A DNA stretch of 64,000 nucleotides, from the NCBI GenBank assembly GCA_963753725.1, contig CAVWDI010000006.1, positions 231,647 through 295,646 of the forward strand, in the 5' to 3' direction. Below the pieces are notes generated by a model. It saw only the letters and a program-made list of their open reading frames with translations, was not told the origin of the DNA and did no database searches. The DNA comes from CAVWDI01 sp963753725. GTDB lineage: Bacteria; Chloroflexota; Anaerolineae; Anaerolineales; UBA4823. Shown piece after piece: positions 19,319 to 28,525 of the stretch (its first letter is position 1; every line of letters begins with the position of its first letter). The translations under genes were made by a program, and so were the position numbers.

Positions 19319-20110
19319 TCACAACTGTTGGATAAAATTCCACACGACATCATTAAATCGCTGCTGGTCTTCGAGGTTCGGAAGATGCCCGGCATTATCG
19401 AAAATTACAAATTCACAATCCTGGATACTGCCTGCCATTTGCTCTGCTTCCGCCAATGGAATAATCTGGTCTTCTCGTCCATGAATGACCAAGGTGGGTA
19501 TATTAATTTCTCCCAGCGTTGGGGTTGAATCGGGACGGTCTTTCATCGCCATCAATGCTCCTACGGTACCCTCAACGGAAGTGCCCATCATGATGCCTTT
19601 CACGTTTCTAACCAACTCGGGATTGGTATCTAAAGTCGCCGGAGATATAAGTTTTGGCAGCATTCCTTCTACAATCGGGGTGACGCCGTCCTGCAGCACA
19701 TTCTGGGCAGCTTTTTCGCGATTTGTTTTTCCTTCAGGGGGGTCATCCCCAGCCCGGGTAGCGGTTAAGATCAATCCTGCCACTCGCTGCGGGTACTGTC
19801 TGAAAAACTCAAAGGTTAAATACCCGCCCATAGAATGCCCACAAACTACGACCGGATGATTGATCCCTAAGTGATCCAGCAGGGCGTTGAGATCGCCCGC
19901 CAGCAGCTCCATCGAATACGGACCAGGGACGGCCTCAGAATCACCGTGACCTCGCAGGTCTGGAGTAATTATATGGAATGAAGTATTCAGCGCTTCTAGT
20001 TGAGGCAGCCACATGGCTTTACTTAATGGAAAGCCGTGGATAAATAAAAGAGGAGTTCCGCTGCCTGCTTCAGCGTACGCCATTTCAAAATTGTTGATAT
20101 TGACTTGCAT
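19319..20110 (-). CDS. Alpha/beta-fold hydrolase
   Basis: 263 residues. The oxyanion strand LLFIHGFPLSKAMW (~20-33), nucleophile elbow VVCGHSMGGYLTF (~88-100, Ser), acid LVIHGREDQIIP (~205-216, Asp) and FDNAGHLPNLED (~235-246, His) form a full catalytic set. Length and motifs resemble esterases and ester hydrolases such as 3-oxoadipate enol-lactonase or BioH-like proteins. The substrate cannot be told. Transcribed with the SDR gene on the same strand. Confidence 0.88.
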   Translation of the reverse strand: MQVNINNFEMAYAEAGSGTPLLFIHGFPLSKAMWLPQLEALNTSFHIITPDLRGHGDSEAVPGPYSMELLAGDLNALLDHLGINHPVVVCGHSMGGYLTFEFFRQYPQRVAGLILTATRAGDDPPEGKTNREKAAQNVLQDGVTPIVEGMLPKLISPATLDTNPELVRNVKGIMMGTSVEGTVGALMAMKDRPDSTPTLGEINIPTLVIHGREDQIIPLAEAEQMAGSIQDCEFVIFDNAGHLPNLEDQQRFNDVVWNFIQQL

Positions 20111-20197
20111 GAATTCCTCCAGAGTTGTTGGATATCAAATTTTAACAATAATAACCCAGATTGTTGAACAAAATGAAAATTTGTGAATATCCACGAT

Positions 20198-20231
20198 AAA
20201 AAAGAATTGTTGAACAAATTGCCAATTTGTT
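20198..20231 (-). terminator. Rho-independent-like terminator after the EamA transporter gene
   Basis: On the minus strand the stop region of the transporter gene forms AACAAATT-GGC-AATTTGTT (20213-20231), followed 9 nt later by CTTTTTT (20198-20204). The stem is AT-rich and the T run is a little distant, so strength is uncertain. Confidence 0.4.
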
Positions 20232-21095
20232 TTACTTACTCGCAAATATCTCCTTGAATAAATCCAAAGATCCGATAACCGCCCCGCTCATAATCAGCAG
20301 CATAGCAATCCCTGAAACCCAGGTTATCGTGTGCCCGCCCAGCAGGACCAGGACCAAGGTGGATGTCATGGGTATGAGATATGCAAGTGATCCGATGATG
20401 CGCGGGTCGCCGCGTTTGAGGGCTGCGTCCCAGGTAAAAAAAGCTGCCCCCATCGGACCAATCCCCAACAGAACCAGCGCAATCCAATCAGAAGTGATCA
20501 TGTGGACTGGCTGAACAGCTGGTGAGGACACCCAATAAGCGATAAATGCCAAAATACCTGAAATCAGGCAAAATAATCCAACCGCGCCAGTTGGGAATGG
20601 GGGTAGTCTTTTCGTCATCAGTGAATAACATGCCCATGTGAGCGCCGCTCCGGTAGCCAGCAGATAACCTCTCAAGTTAGCAAAATCCAGTTCAAGCCGG
20701 CCCCCTGTTATGATCAACCCGGCGCCCAATAATCCTATAAATGCGCCAATAAAATGGTGGGCATGCAGCCTATATCCAGACAGGAACAGAGGGGAAAACA
20801 AAACGATCAGCAGCGGCCACAGATAATTAATTAGATTTGTTTCAATTGGAGGGGCGTATTTAAAAGCGGAGAAGTAAAGGAAGTGATAACCGAAGATTCC
20901 GGCAATTCCAACAGCCAATGTGATTAGAGGTATTCGCCAGGAACGGATGCTGAACGAACTGAAAATTCCGCTGACCGTCAATGCAATCGCAACTACCAGA
21001 AATGGAGGCAGATGGCTAACCCGCGCTCCAAGGAACGCCAGGAAACTCCATAATACTATTGAGGTTATCGCAAAAAAGGTGGCAGTTGGGGGCAT
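20232..21095 (-). CDS. EamA/DMT family transporter
   Basis: 287 residues with ten hydrophobic helices arranged as two EamA repeats (roughly residues 5-130 and 150-280). Segments such as NLINYLWPLLIVLFSPL (~88) and GPMGAAFFTWDAALKRG (~220) are characteristic of drug/metabolite exporters. Members export amino acids, nucleosides or other metabolites; nothing here tells which. The start ATG at 21095 begins directly with the first helix. Upstream on the same strand is the LiaF-like gene, 31 nt away. Confidence 0.87.
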   Translation of the reverse strand: MPPTATFFAITSIVLWSFLAFLGARVSHLPPFLVVAIALTVSGIFSSFSIRSWRIPLITLAVGIAGIFGYHFLYFSAFKYAPPIETNLINYLWPLLIVLFSPLFLSGYRLHAHHFIGAFIGLLGAGLIITGGRLELDFANLRGYLLATGAALTWACYSLMTKRLPPFPTGAVGLFCLISGILAFIAYWVSSPAVQPVHMITSDWIALVLLGIGPMGAAFFTWDAALKRGDPRIIGSLAYLIPMTSTLVLVLLGGHTITWVSGIAMLLIMSGAVIGSLDLFKEIFASK

Positions 21096-21126
21096 CCTCT
21101 GGATAAAGTATCAAATCTTGCGCGGC

Positions 21127-21663
21127 TCATGTTACATATTCGAGGTTCAATTCAACTACAAACCCCATATATTCCAGGCGGATTCGGCGTTCAAAATCAG
21201 AATAATTATCGCTTTTATATCTTGCCGGAGTGAAAAAAACTTCCCGTTTTTGACCCAGGAAATTGGTCTGGTTCAGAAATCCGGCCGATGAAATGGATAA
21301 GCCAATATCCTCTGCAGCCAACAGTTCTACATCACTTACAAATCCATATACCCGGATAGTTGTTTCACCAGGTGGGAGTACTGCTCGTGAGAGGTCAAGA
21401 TGAATATCACCGACAAACATCCAGATTTCCTCATTTTGTGCGGCCCATTCTGTATGCCGGCTGATCTCGTATATTGGGCGGAATTTTGCTCCGGGTCCCA
21501 GAAATCCGAATTTCGGGCGTAATAATAAAATTACACCCACCAGGATCAAACACAGCGAAAAGAGGATCGCCAAAAAATTGATATTTAAGAAATAGCTGAT
21601 AATTTGTAATAATCCTAACGCGATCAATAAGCTTCCCGCGATTAAAAGTACTTTGTTCCGCAT
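21127..21663 (-). CDS. LiaF-like cell-envelope stress membrane protein
   Basis: 178 residues: two adjacent N-terminal helices (~5-50), then a soluble domain beginning near WMFVGDIHLDLSRAVLPPG (~80) that matches the LiaF/VraT C-terminal fold (DUF2154, cell wall-active antibiotics response). In Firmicutes LiaF holds back the LiaRS two-component system; no LiaS or LiaR gene is adjacent here. The gene lies between an EamA transporter and a HAD phosphatase on the same strand. Function is by family resemblance only. Confidence 0.7.
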   Translation of the reverse strand: MRNKVLLIAGSLLIALGLLQIISYFLNINFLAILFSLCLILVGVILLLRPKFGFLGPGAKFRPIYEISRHTEWAAQNEEIWMFVGDIHLDLSRAVLPPGETTIRVYGFVSDVELLAAEDIGLSISSAGFLNQTNFLGQKREVFFTPARYKSDNYSDFERRIRLEYMGFVVELNLEYVT

Positions 21664-21687
21664 ATTCGATTTCCTTTTTAAATATAT

Positions 21688-22395
21688 CTAATCACTGCTT
21701 TCGGATTCTGGTGGGTATATTTGCCAGCCGCGTTCCTTGGCAAGCGTTTTCAGGTTTTCATCCGGGTAAACCGCAGTTGGATTTCCCACCATATCCAGCA
21801 TATGCAGGTCGGCTATCGAATCGGCATACGAAAAGCTGTTCGTATAGTCTATAGTATAGCCAGCATTGCTGAGAAATTCTTTTGTCATGCTTGCCTTATA
21901 CGAATCGATGCAGGTGGGTTTAAGGCTGCGGCCGGTGTTGCGGCCGTTTACGACTTCGAATGCTGTGCCGATTGCGTGATCAGCGCCTAAACGTTCAGCT
22001 GTCTTCTGCACCATAGGAAGCGGACCGGAGGACACCAATACCACCAGGTCGCCGGTTTCCTTATGGCGGTTGAGAATCCCGACCGTGTCTTCCCTCCAAA
22101 ATTGTTCGATGTATTCGATGGTAAATTTCCAGGCTTTATTTGCTTCTTCGATGGTATCACCGCGCACGAACCAGGCCATGTTGGCTGCCCATGGACCCCG
22201 GAATTTACCCTCGGATATCAACCCCAGACGTCGTAAAAAGAATAACGGGTAATGAAACCCGAAATAAAAGTAGCGGGTAGCGCGTTTCAACCCATTCAGG
22301 CGGTAATATTCGAGAAAACCTGCCCATGTCCGTCCGCTGGTTAAAGTCCCATCCACATCGAAAAACGCGGCCCTGGTCCTTTCTTGTTTATCCAT
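21688..22395 (-). CDS. HAD superfamily phosphatase, subfamily IB (SerB-like)
   Basis: 235 residues. Motif I is AAFFDVDGTLT (residues ~9-19, nucleophile and acid Asp), motif II is VLVSSGPLPMVQ (~116), and motif IV SYADSIADLHML (~188) binds Mg. The helical cap between I and II and the length fit subfamily IB, which contains phosphoserine phosphatases and lyso-lipid phosphatases. The substrate is not determined. It lies 36 nt downstream of the LLM oxidoreductase gene. Confidence 0.85.
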   Translation of the reverse strand: MDKQERTRAAFFDVDGTLTSGRTWAGFLEYYRLNGLKRATRYFYFGFHYPLFFLRRLGLISEGKFRGPWAANMAWFVRGDTIEEANKAWKFTIEYIEQFWREDTVGILNRHKETGDLVVLVSSGPLPMVQKTAERLGADHAIGTAFEVVNGRNTGRSLKPTCIDSYKASMTKEFLSNAGYTIDYTNSFSYADSIADLHMLDMVGNPTAVYPDENLKTLAKERGWQIYPPESESSD

Positions 22396-22431
22396 GTTCT
22401 TTATTAAAATTTTCCATGAAATATTACGCCC

Positions 22432-23301
22432 TTATGAAAGAGTAGTTAAAGATGCAAGTTTACGAACCGCTGCCAGGTGTTCGTCCGGTGTGTTTAACCC
22501 ACAATCCATGGTGTTAATTGATACATGCGTTGCGCCAATGGAATCCCAGTCTTTAAGCGACTTAATCCAGGATCCCGGGTTCCCATCTCCATAGCTTATG
22601 CGCGCTTCAATACCAATATCGTCACGAGTTCGCCCTGCCTGGGCAAGATATCGATCGATTTTATTGAGAATGACCTGCGCTTCATGCGTGTTTTTTACCA
22701 TTGGCATCCACCCGTCACTCAAATTCGCCACACGTTTCAGGACCGGCTCTGCCCAGCCTCCAATCCAGATAGGGATGGGTCTTTGGACGGGCAGTGGATT
22801 CACTCCCGCGTCTGGAATCTTATCCCAGCGTCCGTCATATTCAACCAGGGGCTGGGTCCACAATAGTCGAAGAAGCTTAATTTGTTCCTCCACGCGCTGG
22901 CCGCGAACATGAAAATCCTCATTCAAAGCCTGGTATTCGATTTTATTCCAGCCAACACCAATGCCTAACCGCAGACGACCGGCGCTCAGTACATCCAGTG
23001 TAGCCGCTTGTTTGGCGACCAACGCAGTTTGACGTTGGGGTAGGATGAGAATACCGGTCGTGAACTCCAACCTTTGGGTGACTGCTGCCATATAGCTAAA
23101 TAACAGGAATGGTGATAAAAATGGGTCTTCACACGTATAAGGACCTTCAAAAGTACCCTCACGTGTAGGGTTTGCGCCCAGTACATGTTCGTATGCTAGG
23201 ATGTGGTTGAAGCCAAGCTCTTCCGCGTTCTGGGCATAATCCTTGATCGCAGATGGGTCGCTCCCGTATTCAGTCTGAGGATATACCAAACCAATTTTCA
23301 T
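22432..23301 (-). CDS. LLM-class (luciferase-like) flavin/F420-dependent oxidoreductase
   Basis: 289-residue TIM-barrel enzyme of the bacterial luciferase superfamily. Strand 1 MKIGLVYPQTEYG, FTTGILILPQRQTALVAKQ (~76-94) and RLRLGIGVGWNKIEYQALN (~106-124) are the standard family motifs, and RPIPIWIGGWAEPVL (~175) precedes the cofactor loop. The TIGR03619-type members use F420. The reaction is unknown. ATG at 23301 is preceded by an AGGAGC box on the coding strand. Confidence 0.85.
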   Translation of the reverse strand: MKIGLVYPQTEYGSDPSAIKDYAQNAEELGFNHILAYEHVLGANPTREGTFEGPYTCEDPFLSPFLLFSYMAAVTQRLEFTTGILILPQRQTALVAKQAATLDVLSAGRLRLGIGVGWNKIEYQALNEDFHVRGQRVEEQIKLLRLLWTQPLVEYDGRWDKIPDAGVNPLPVQRPIPIWIGGWAEPVLKRVANLSDGWMPMVKNTHEAQVILNKIDRYLAQAGRTRDDIGIEARISYGDGNPGSWIKSLKDWDSIGATHVSINTMDCGLNTPDEHLAAVRKLASLTTLS

Positions 23302-23394
23302 TAAGCGCTCCTAATAAGATAATAAATAAAGTAACTTGGTAACTAATTCATTTCCAGCGGGTTCCCTGTTGGATTGTAAATGATGGTCATCAAT

Positions 23395-26100
23395 TTACAA
23401 TTCATCCAGCTGGTTATTAATCTGATCAGCTGTTTTCTGGTACTGCGCCAGTTTTTCACGTTCTTTGTCCACGACTTCAGGCGGCGCTTTTTGAGCAAAC
23501 GGCCCACTGAGAAGTTTGCTCAACCGGTCGATTTGGGACAGGGTTTGATCCTTTTGTTTTTCGAGACGAGAGCGTTCCTCTGAAACATCCATCCCGCCTG
23601 TTGAAGGCAGGTATATGCTTGAAGATCCGGTTACCAGAACGATGTTATCTTGGGGTTTTTGTTCAAGATACTCGATGATCTCGAAGTTGTCTATTTCTAT
23701 TCTTGCCAAAGAGGTGATAGTATCCGACTGTTGGATCATTGTGCTTGTTGAATCTCCTGCTTCAATCATTACTTCCGATAATTTCACGGAAGGTTTTATT
23801 TTCATTTCCGACCGATGGTTACGAATTCTTCTTATAACTTCTTGTACCTCCAAGAATTGTGAAGTTTTTTCTGATTCCCACTCTTCTTCATCTTGTGACT
23901 GCGGCCAAGGAGCGATCATCAATGCCTCCGGCCAATCCTGGGCGACTTCCGCGAGCGGTGAACTCAGTAGGGCTTTCTTAAAGTGACCCCACAATTCTTC
24001 GGTCACGAAGGGTGTAAAGGGATGCAGCATTCGCAGGCAGTTATCCAGCACTCGTGCCAGAGTATAGGCTGTGAAGTATGCACGCTGTCCACCCTGGTTG
24101 AGCTGCAGTTTGGTTATCTCAACATACCAATCCGCAAAATCTCCCCAGAAGAACTCGTAAATCAGCCGTCCCGCCTCGCCGTACTGGAAATTTTGGAATA
24201 AACGTTCGACATCGCGGATCAAATTCTGTTGGCGCGCCCATATCCAGGAGTCAGCTAACGTCCATTCCGGAGGATCCAGGTCTTCCTGGTCCTCGATGCT
24301 CGAGATTGCGCCGATAACAAACCGTCCGGCATTCCACACCTTGTTAGTGAAATTGCGGTTCGCCTGGACTTTTTGCAGGCTCACATTGAGGTCTTTTCCG
24401 GGAGTTGAACCGACCAGCAGCGTGAAACGCAGCGCATCTGTACCCAGTTCATCCATCACTTCCAGCGGGTCGATCACATTTCCTGCGGACTTACTCATCT
24501 TGCGCCCGTTCTCATCGCGCACCAGGCCGTGCAGATAAACCGTCTGGAAAGGAATCTGCCCGGTGAATTCCAGGCCCGACATGATCATGCGCGCCACCCA
24601 AAAGAACAGAATGTCGTACCCGGTTTCCATCATGGTGGTCGGGTAAAAGTACTTATAATCGGGGGTTTCTTCCGGCCATCCCAGGGTAGAAAAAGGCCAC
24701 AAACCGGATGAAAACCATGTGTCAAGCACATCCTCATCCTGGGTCATATTCGTGCTGCTGCATGACGCACAGTGGGTTGGATCCTCCCGGGAGACGGTCA
24801 TTTCACCGCAGTCATCGCAGTACCAGACGGGAATGCGGTGCCCCCACCACAACTGGCGTGATATGCACCAGTCTTCAATATTCTCAAGCCAGTTGAAATA
24901 AACCTTCCTAAAATGTTCAGGGACGATTTGTATACGGCCATCACGAACGGCTTCGAGAGCTTGCTGCGCCATTGGTTCGATGCGTACAAACCACTGGGTA
25001 GAAACCATAGGTTCCACGATTTCTCCCCCTCGCTGAGCACGCGGTACATTTAGCATATAAGGCTCTTCTCTGATGACGAGACCGGCTGCTTTCATGTCCT
25101 CCCACATATTCAACCGGGCTTCGTAGCGGTCCTGCCCAAAATAAGGACCTCCATTCTGGTTCACTTTTGCCCCCTCATCCAGCACAGAAATAACCTCCAG
25201 ATCGTGCTGCAATCCGATCTGGTAGTCGTTCGGGTCATGTCCAGGAGTGATTTTTAATGCGCCCGTACCGAATTCTCTATCCACATACTCGTCCGCTATC
25301 ACTGGGATTTTTCGCCCAAGGATCGGAACCACCACGCTTTGTCCCACATAATTCGAATAGCGCGGGTCCTGCGGGTGTACTGCCAGGGCGCTGTCGCCCA
25401 ATATTGTTTCAGGCCTGGTGGTTGCGACCGGGATGTATTCTTCGTCTGAATCGGCCAGTTTATATTTAAAGAAATACAGTGTGCCCGGTTCCTCGGAATA
25501 CTCAACCTCCAGGTCAGACACAGCGGTCCTCAAGCCAGGCGACCAATTGATAAGTCGCGGCCCGCGGTAGATGAGACCTTTGTCATACAGGCGGACGAAT
25601 GCTTCCCTGACAGCACGCGATAATCCTTCGTCCATCGTAAAGCGTTCACGATCCCAATCGCAAGAAGCGCCTATGCGGCGGATTTGTTTGGTGATAAGAC
25701 CGCCATATTTCTCCTTCCACAACCAGGAGCGGCGCAGGAATTCTTCGCGTCCGACCTGTTCGCGTGAGAGACCTTCATCCAACAGAGACTTTTCTACCAA
25801 CAGCTGGGTAGCGATGCTGGCATGGTCGGTCCCGGGTACCCACAGGGTCGGGATACCTTTCATGCGGTGGTAGCGTACCATCAAATCTTCCATTGATACG
25901 AACATGGCATGTCCCAAATGGAGGCAGCCTGTTATGTTGGGAGGTGGGATAGTCAGGACGAATGGTTTGATACCCGGATCAAATCCGGAATCCTGAGGAT
26001 CGTTGGTAGGTTTAAAAAAACCTTTTCCTTTCCACCAGGTGTATATCCTTTCTTCGGTTGTGTGAAAATCATAGGTTTTCGGCAGCTTATATTCAGCCAT
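23395..26100 (-). CDS. valS: Valyl-tRNA synthetase
   Basis: Class I aminoacyl-tRNA synthetase of 901 residues that charges tRNA-Val. It has the HIGH-type motif NITGCLHLGHAMF (~47-60), the editing (CP1) domain with GTDHASIATQ and TTRPETILGDSALAVHP, the KMSKS motif GRKMSKSAGNVIDP (~525-538), an anticodon-binding domain, and a C-terminal coiled-coil arm (last ~65 residues, EERSRLEKQKDQTLSQ). I chose ATG at 26100 over 26112 because GAGGAAAT precedes it as a Shine-Dalgarno site. It follows the PhzF-like gene by 29 nt and is controlled by the upstream Val T-box. Confidence 0.96.
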   Translation of the reverse strand: MAEYKLPKTYDFHTTEERIYTWWKGKGFFKPTNDPQDSGFDPGIKPFVLTIPPPNITGCLHLGHAMFVSMEDLMVRYHRMKGIPTLWVPGTDHASIATQLLVEKSLLDEGLSREQVGREEFLRRSWLWKEKYGGLITKQIRRIGASCDWDRERFTMDEGLSRAVREAFVRLYDKGLIYRGPRLINWSPGLRTAVSDLEVEYSEEPGTLYFFKYKLADSDEEYIPVATTRPETILGDSALAVHPQDPRYSNYVGQSVVVPILGRKIPVIADEYVDREFGTGALKITPGHDPNDYQIGLQHDLEVISVLDEGAKVNQNGGPYFGQDRYEARLNMWEDMKAAGLVIREEPYMLNVPRAQRGGEIVEPMVSTQWFVRIEPMAQQALEAVRDGRIQIVPEHFRKVYFNWLENIEDWCISRQLWWGHRIPVWYCDDCGEMTVSREDPTHCASCSSTNMTQDEDVLDTWFSSGLWPFSTLGWPEETPDYKYFYPTTMMETGYDILFFWVARMIMSGLEFTGQIPFQTVYLHGLVRDENGRKMSKSAGNVIDPLEVMDELGTDALRFTLLVGSTPGKDLNVSLQKVQANRNFTNKVWNAGRFVIGAISSIEDQEDLDPPEWTLADSWIWARQQNLIRDVERLFQNFQYGEAGRLIYEFFWGDFADWYVEITKLQLNQGGQRAYFTAYTLARVLDNCLRMLHPFTPFVTEELWGHFKKALLSSPLAEVAQDWPEALMIAPWPQSQDEEEWESEKTSQFLEVQEVIRRIRNHRSEMKIKPSVKLSEVMIEAGDSTSTMIQQSDTITSLARIEIDNFEIIEYLEQKPQDNIVLVTGSSSIYLPSTGGMDVSEERSRLEKQKDQTLSQIDRLSKLLSGPFAQKAPPEVVDKEREKLAQYQKTADQINNQLDEL

Positions 26101-26129
26101 ATTTCCTCGCAATCAATCAATGGTTTGTT

Positions 26130-27020
26130 TTAAAGGATAAATTCTCCGCGCAGCACAGTAACCGCAGCGCCGCCAACTTTCACGGATTGGATGTCTTCGG
26201 GCGGACCAAGTACTTCCACTGTAGCCAAACCAGGACGTCCTATCCAGTGGCCTTGTTCGGCATTGAATTCTTGTTTATCAATCAATCCATAACGCCATAG
26301 ATATGCGGCCATTCCACCGGTAGCTGAACCCGTGAATGGATCTTCGTATACATCCGGCGGCGGAGATAGATGGCGAGCAAACGTGTCGCCTTGCTGCGTT
26401 GCGCCGTTCAAACAAAACAGGTGCGGACTGGTGAAATCGGCCCGATCCAGCAGCTGATTGTATGCTGAAAAATCCAGTTGCGCCTTAGCGAGTGCATCTA
26501 ATGACTTGAGGGGGATCATTAGTTGTGGTGTTCCAGTACTGACGGTCTGGATCGCATACCCATCCAACAGGTCATCTTCCTGCAGCCCGAAAACTGGCAG
26601 TACATCCTGCGCTGTGTAAGTGTCCATAAATACAGGTTTCATTTGGGTCATCTTTATATGTTCTACCTGCTGATTGTGTGAGTAGATATCGACGGGTATT
26701 GGACCGACTTTCAGTTCCAACGTTATGGACATAAAATTGTTTTTAACAGGCAGCCGGCCTGAATCGACCAGCGCGAAAGTGGTGGCGATCGTTGGGTGAC
26801 CTGCCAAAGGGATCTCATCAGCCGGTGTAAAGAAACGCATGCCGAAGTCTGCCTGTTTAGATTTGAACACAAAGGCGGTTTCTGAAAGATTCATTTCGCG
26901 TGCGATCTCCAGCATCGTTTCATCATCCATCCCATCTGCGTCGAAAAGAACAGCGCACGGGTTGCCGCCCATTGGCCTGTTTGTAAATGCATCCACTTGA
27001 TAAAATGGATAACTTGGCAT
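26130..27020 (-). CDS. PhzF family isomerase/epimerase-like protein
   Basis: 296 residues with the two-fold diaminopimelate-epimerase-like barrel. FYQVDAFTNRPMGGNPCAV (~6-24) and MNLSETAFVF (~43-52, the catalytic Glu) mark repeat 1; DPFTGSATGGMAAYL (~230) marks repeat 2. PhzF itself isomerises trans-2,3-dihydro-3-hydroxyanthranilate, but most members have no known substrate, and no phenazine genes are present. It is the first gene after the valine T-box leader and lies 29 nt before valS, so valine shortage should induce both. A GGAGAG box precedes the ATG. Confidence 0.87.
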   Translation of the reverse strand: MPSYPFYQVDAFTNRPMGGNPCAVLFDADGMDDETMLEIAREMNLSETAFVFKSKQADFGMRFFTPADEIPLAGHPTIATTFALVDSGRLPVKNNFMSITLELKVGPIPVDIYSHNQQVEHIKMTQMKPVFMDTYTAQDVLPVFGLQEDDLLDGYAIQTVSTGTPQLMIPLKSLDALAKAQLDFSAYNQLLDRADFTSPHLFCLNGATQQGDTFARHLSPPPDVYEDPFTGSATGGMAAYLWRYGLIDKQEFNAEQGHWIGRPGLATVEVLGPPEDIQSVKVGGAAVTVLRGEFIL

Positions 27021-27053
27021 CCTTTATTCTCTCCTATTTCTTGTGTTTATTCT

Positions 27054-27365
27054 CAAAAAATCAAAACCCTTTCATCCAAATGAGGACGAAAGGGAATTAT
27101 TCCGTGGTACCACCTCGCTTCGCCAGAGGAGTATATCCGGCGCGCTCACTGCCCTGAAGTTTCCAAATTGAGCTACACTGGTCAGGGTTTTGCTGTAACG
27201 GGCTCTCCCGTGCTGTTCTACTCTGCCAGATATTCAGATATTGGCATTTCTTCAGCATTTAATCCAGGTGACTTTCAGGAAGTAGTTTCTTAGGGGGCTT
27301 CCAGCCAAAGGCCTTTCCTTCTCTGTTCAGGCTCTTCTTCCTTACTCCTCCTGGGCGATCATTTA
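27054..27365 (-). promoter_or_regulatory. T-box riboswitch leader, specifier GUC (valine)
   Basis: On the minus strand the conserved T-box GAGGTGGTACCACGGAA lies at 27116-27100, followed by a terminator hairpin (CCCTTTC 27094-27088 with GAAAGGG 27073-27067) and a T run to about 27054. Upstream, stem I can be folded: CCAGG (27354-27350) pairs with CCTGG (27268-27264) and GGAAG with CTTCC (27282-27278). These flank a specifier loop with AGTA on one side and TGAAAGTCA (27277-27269) on the other. The codon GTC (27272-27270), followed by the usual A, reads valine and agrees with downstream valS. Uncharged tRNA-Val should favour the antiterminator and let transcription enter the PhzF-like gene and valS. 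Confidence 0.93.
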
Positions 27366-27472
27366 TATAAAGTTGTAGGAAAATAATTAAACCACAATTT
27401 CAAAAGAAAGCAAGGCAAACGCCCGGCAATTTTCTCTCGAAAGAATATAGATTTGTATTTGATTAATGTTTC

Positions 27473-27501
27473 TTGATTTTGAACATAAACTATGCTATCC
27501 T
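27473..27501 (+). promoter_or_regulatory. Possible sigma-70 promoter for the MBL-fold hydrolase gene
   Basis: TTGATT (27473-27478) and TATCCT (27496-27501) are 17 bp apart, 150 nt before the hydrolase start. Each hexamer matches the consensus at four of six positions. The ~140-nt leader that would result holds a small GGGGAATCCCC hairpin near 27553, not recognised as a known riboswitch. Confidence 0.35.
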
Positions 27502-27652
27502 ACGTTAGATCGTAGATTTATGGTTGCTTTTGTGCAATTTATCTGCGAAACGGGGAATCCCCAAGAAATAATATCCCTGGATGCGTATCAAAACTACCAA
27601 ATAAAAAATATTTCGGCGCATACGAAACAGCGTCGATAGAACGGAAGTGTAC

Positions 27653-28525
27653 ATGTTTCAACGAGAACGAATTGCAGACGGTGTTTACTCTTTTCAAAGT
27701 GACATTTATGCTCAAGTAAATGCTGGGGCAGTCATTGGGCCGGATTGGGTTGTGGTCATCGATACACTGGCTCTCCCGGAAGAATCAATAGCTATCCGAA
27801 ATTTTATTGAACAAGAAATCAATATGCCCATAAGGTATGTGATCAATACGCACAGCCATGCGGACCACGCCTGGGGAAATTGTTTCTTCCCGGGAGCGAC
27901 GATCGCTGCGCATTCCTTGTGCCGCCAATATCTGGATACAAAGGGACGGGCTTCTCTTGATGCCATACGCAAAACCAATCTTTCTTTTAAAAATGCACAG
28001 ATCGTCCTCCCTCAAATAACGTTTGCACACGGCGAGATTAAACTCCAGGTAGGGAAAAAGACTCTCAAGCTCTTTCCACTTCCTGGACCCTGCTCGGACA
28101 ATATCGGCATCCTGATAGAGGAAGACCGGGTGTTGTTTGCAGGTGATGCGATCATGCCAATACCTTATATTGTGGATGGTGATTTCGATGAAACCATTGA
28201 GACCCTTAAACAAATCAGTAAAATGGGTTTGGAAAATATCGTGCAGGGTCATGGCGATATTGTACTAAGGGGTGAGGTGGAATTATTTTCCAAAGAGAAT
28301 ATCGAATACCTGATCAAATTAAGAAGAATTGTTCGAAATTCAGCGCGCCGAAAATACCCCCGAGATGTATTGGATGTGGCCAATATTGAGGATTGCGGTA
28401 AGAGCCGTGTCTTGATCGGGGGACTAGCTCCAGAATTGCATCATAATAATTTGCTGGCTCTGTACAAACAGATTTACGGCGAACCAGCACGCGCCCTCGA
28501 AGACGACGATTATTATGAGGTTTAA
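27653..28525 (+). CDS. MBL-fold metallo-hydrolase
   Basis: 290 residues. The zinc-binding motif NTHSHADHAWGN (HxHxDH, residues ~65-76), the later FAGDAIMP (Asp, ~166) and VQGHGDIV (His, ~203) give a full metallo-beta-lactamase metal set. The first ~60 residues form the usual N-terminal beta hairpins. Members hydrolyse thioesters, lactones, phosphodiesters or lactams; the closest general resemblance is to glyoxalase II-like proteins, but the substrate is not set. ATG at 27653 was preferred to one two codons upstream; GGAAGTG lies just ahead. It overlaps the convergent JAMM gene by 4 nt at the 3' end. Confidence 0.85.
   Translation: MFQRERIADGVYSFQSDIYAQVNAGAVIGPDWVVVIDTLALPEESIAIRNFIEQEINMPIRYVINTHSHADHAWGNCFFPGATIAAHSLCRQYLDTKGRASLDAIRKTNLSFKNAQIVLPQITFAHGEIKLQVGKKTLKLFPLPGPCSDNIGILIEEDRVLFAGDAIMPIPYIVDGDFDETIETLKQISKMGLENIVQGHGDIVLRGEVELFSKENIEYLIKLRRIVRNSARRKYPRDVLDVANIEDCGKSRVLIGGLAPELHHNNLLALYKQIYGEPARALEDDDYYEV

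Noticed and set aside
27540..27646. Riboswitch in the leader of the MBL hydrolase gene
   Set aside because: Only one small GGGGAATCCCC hairpin is visible and no known riboswitch core could be matched.
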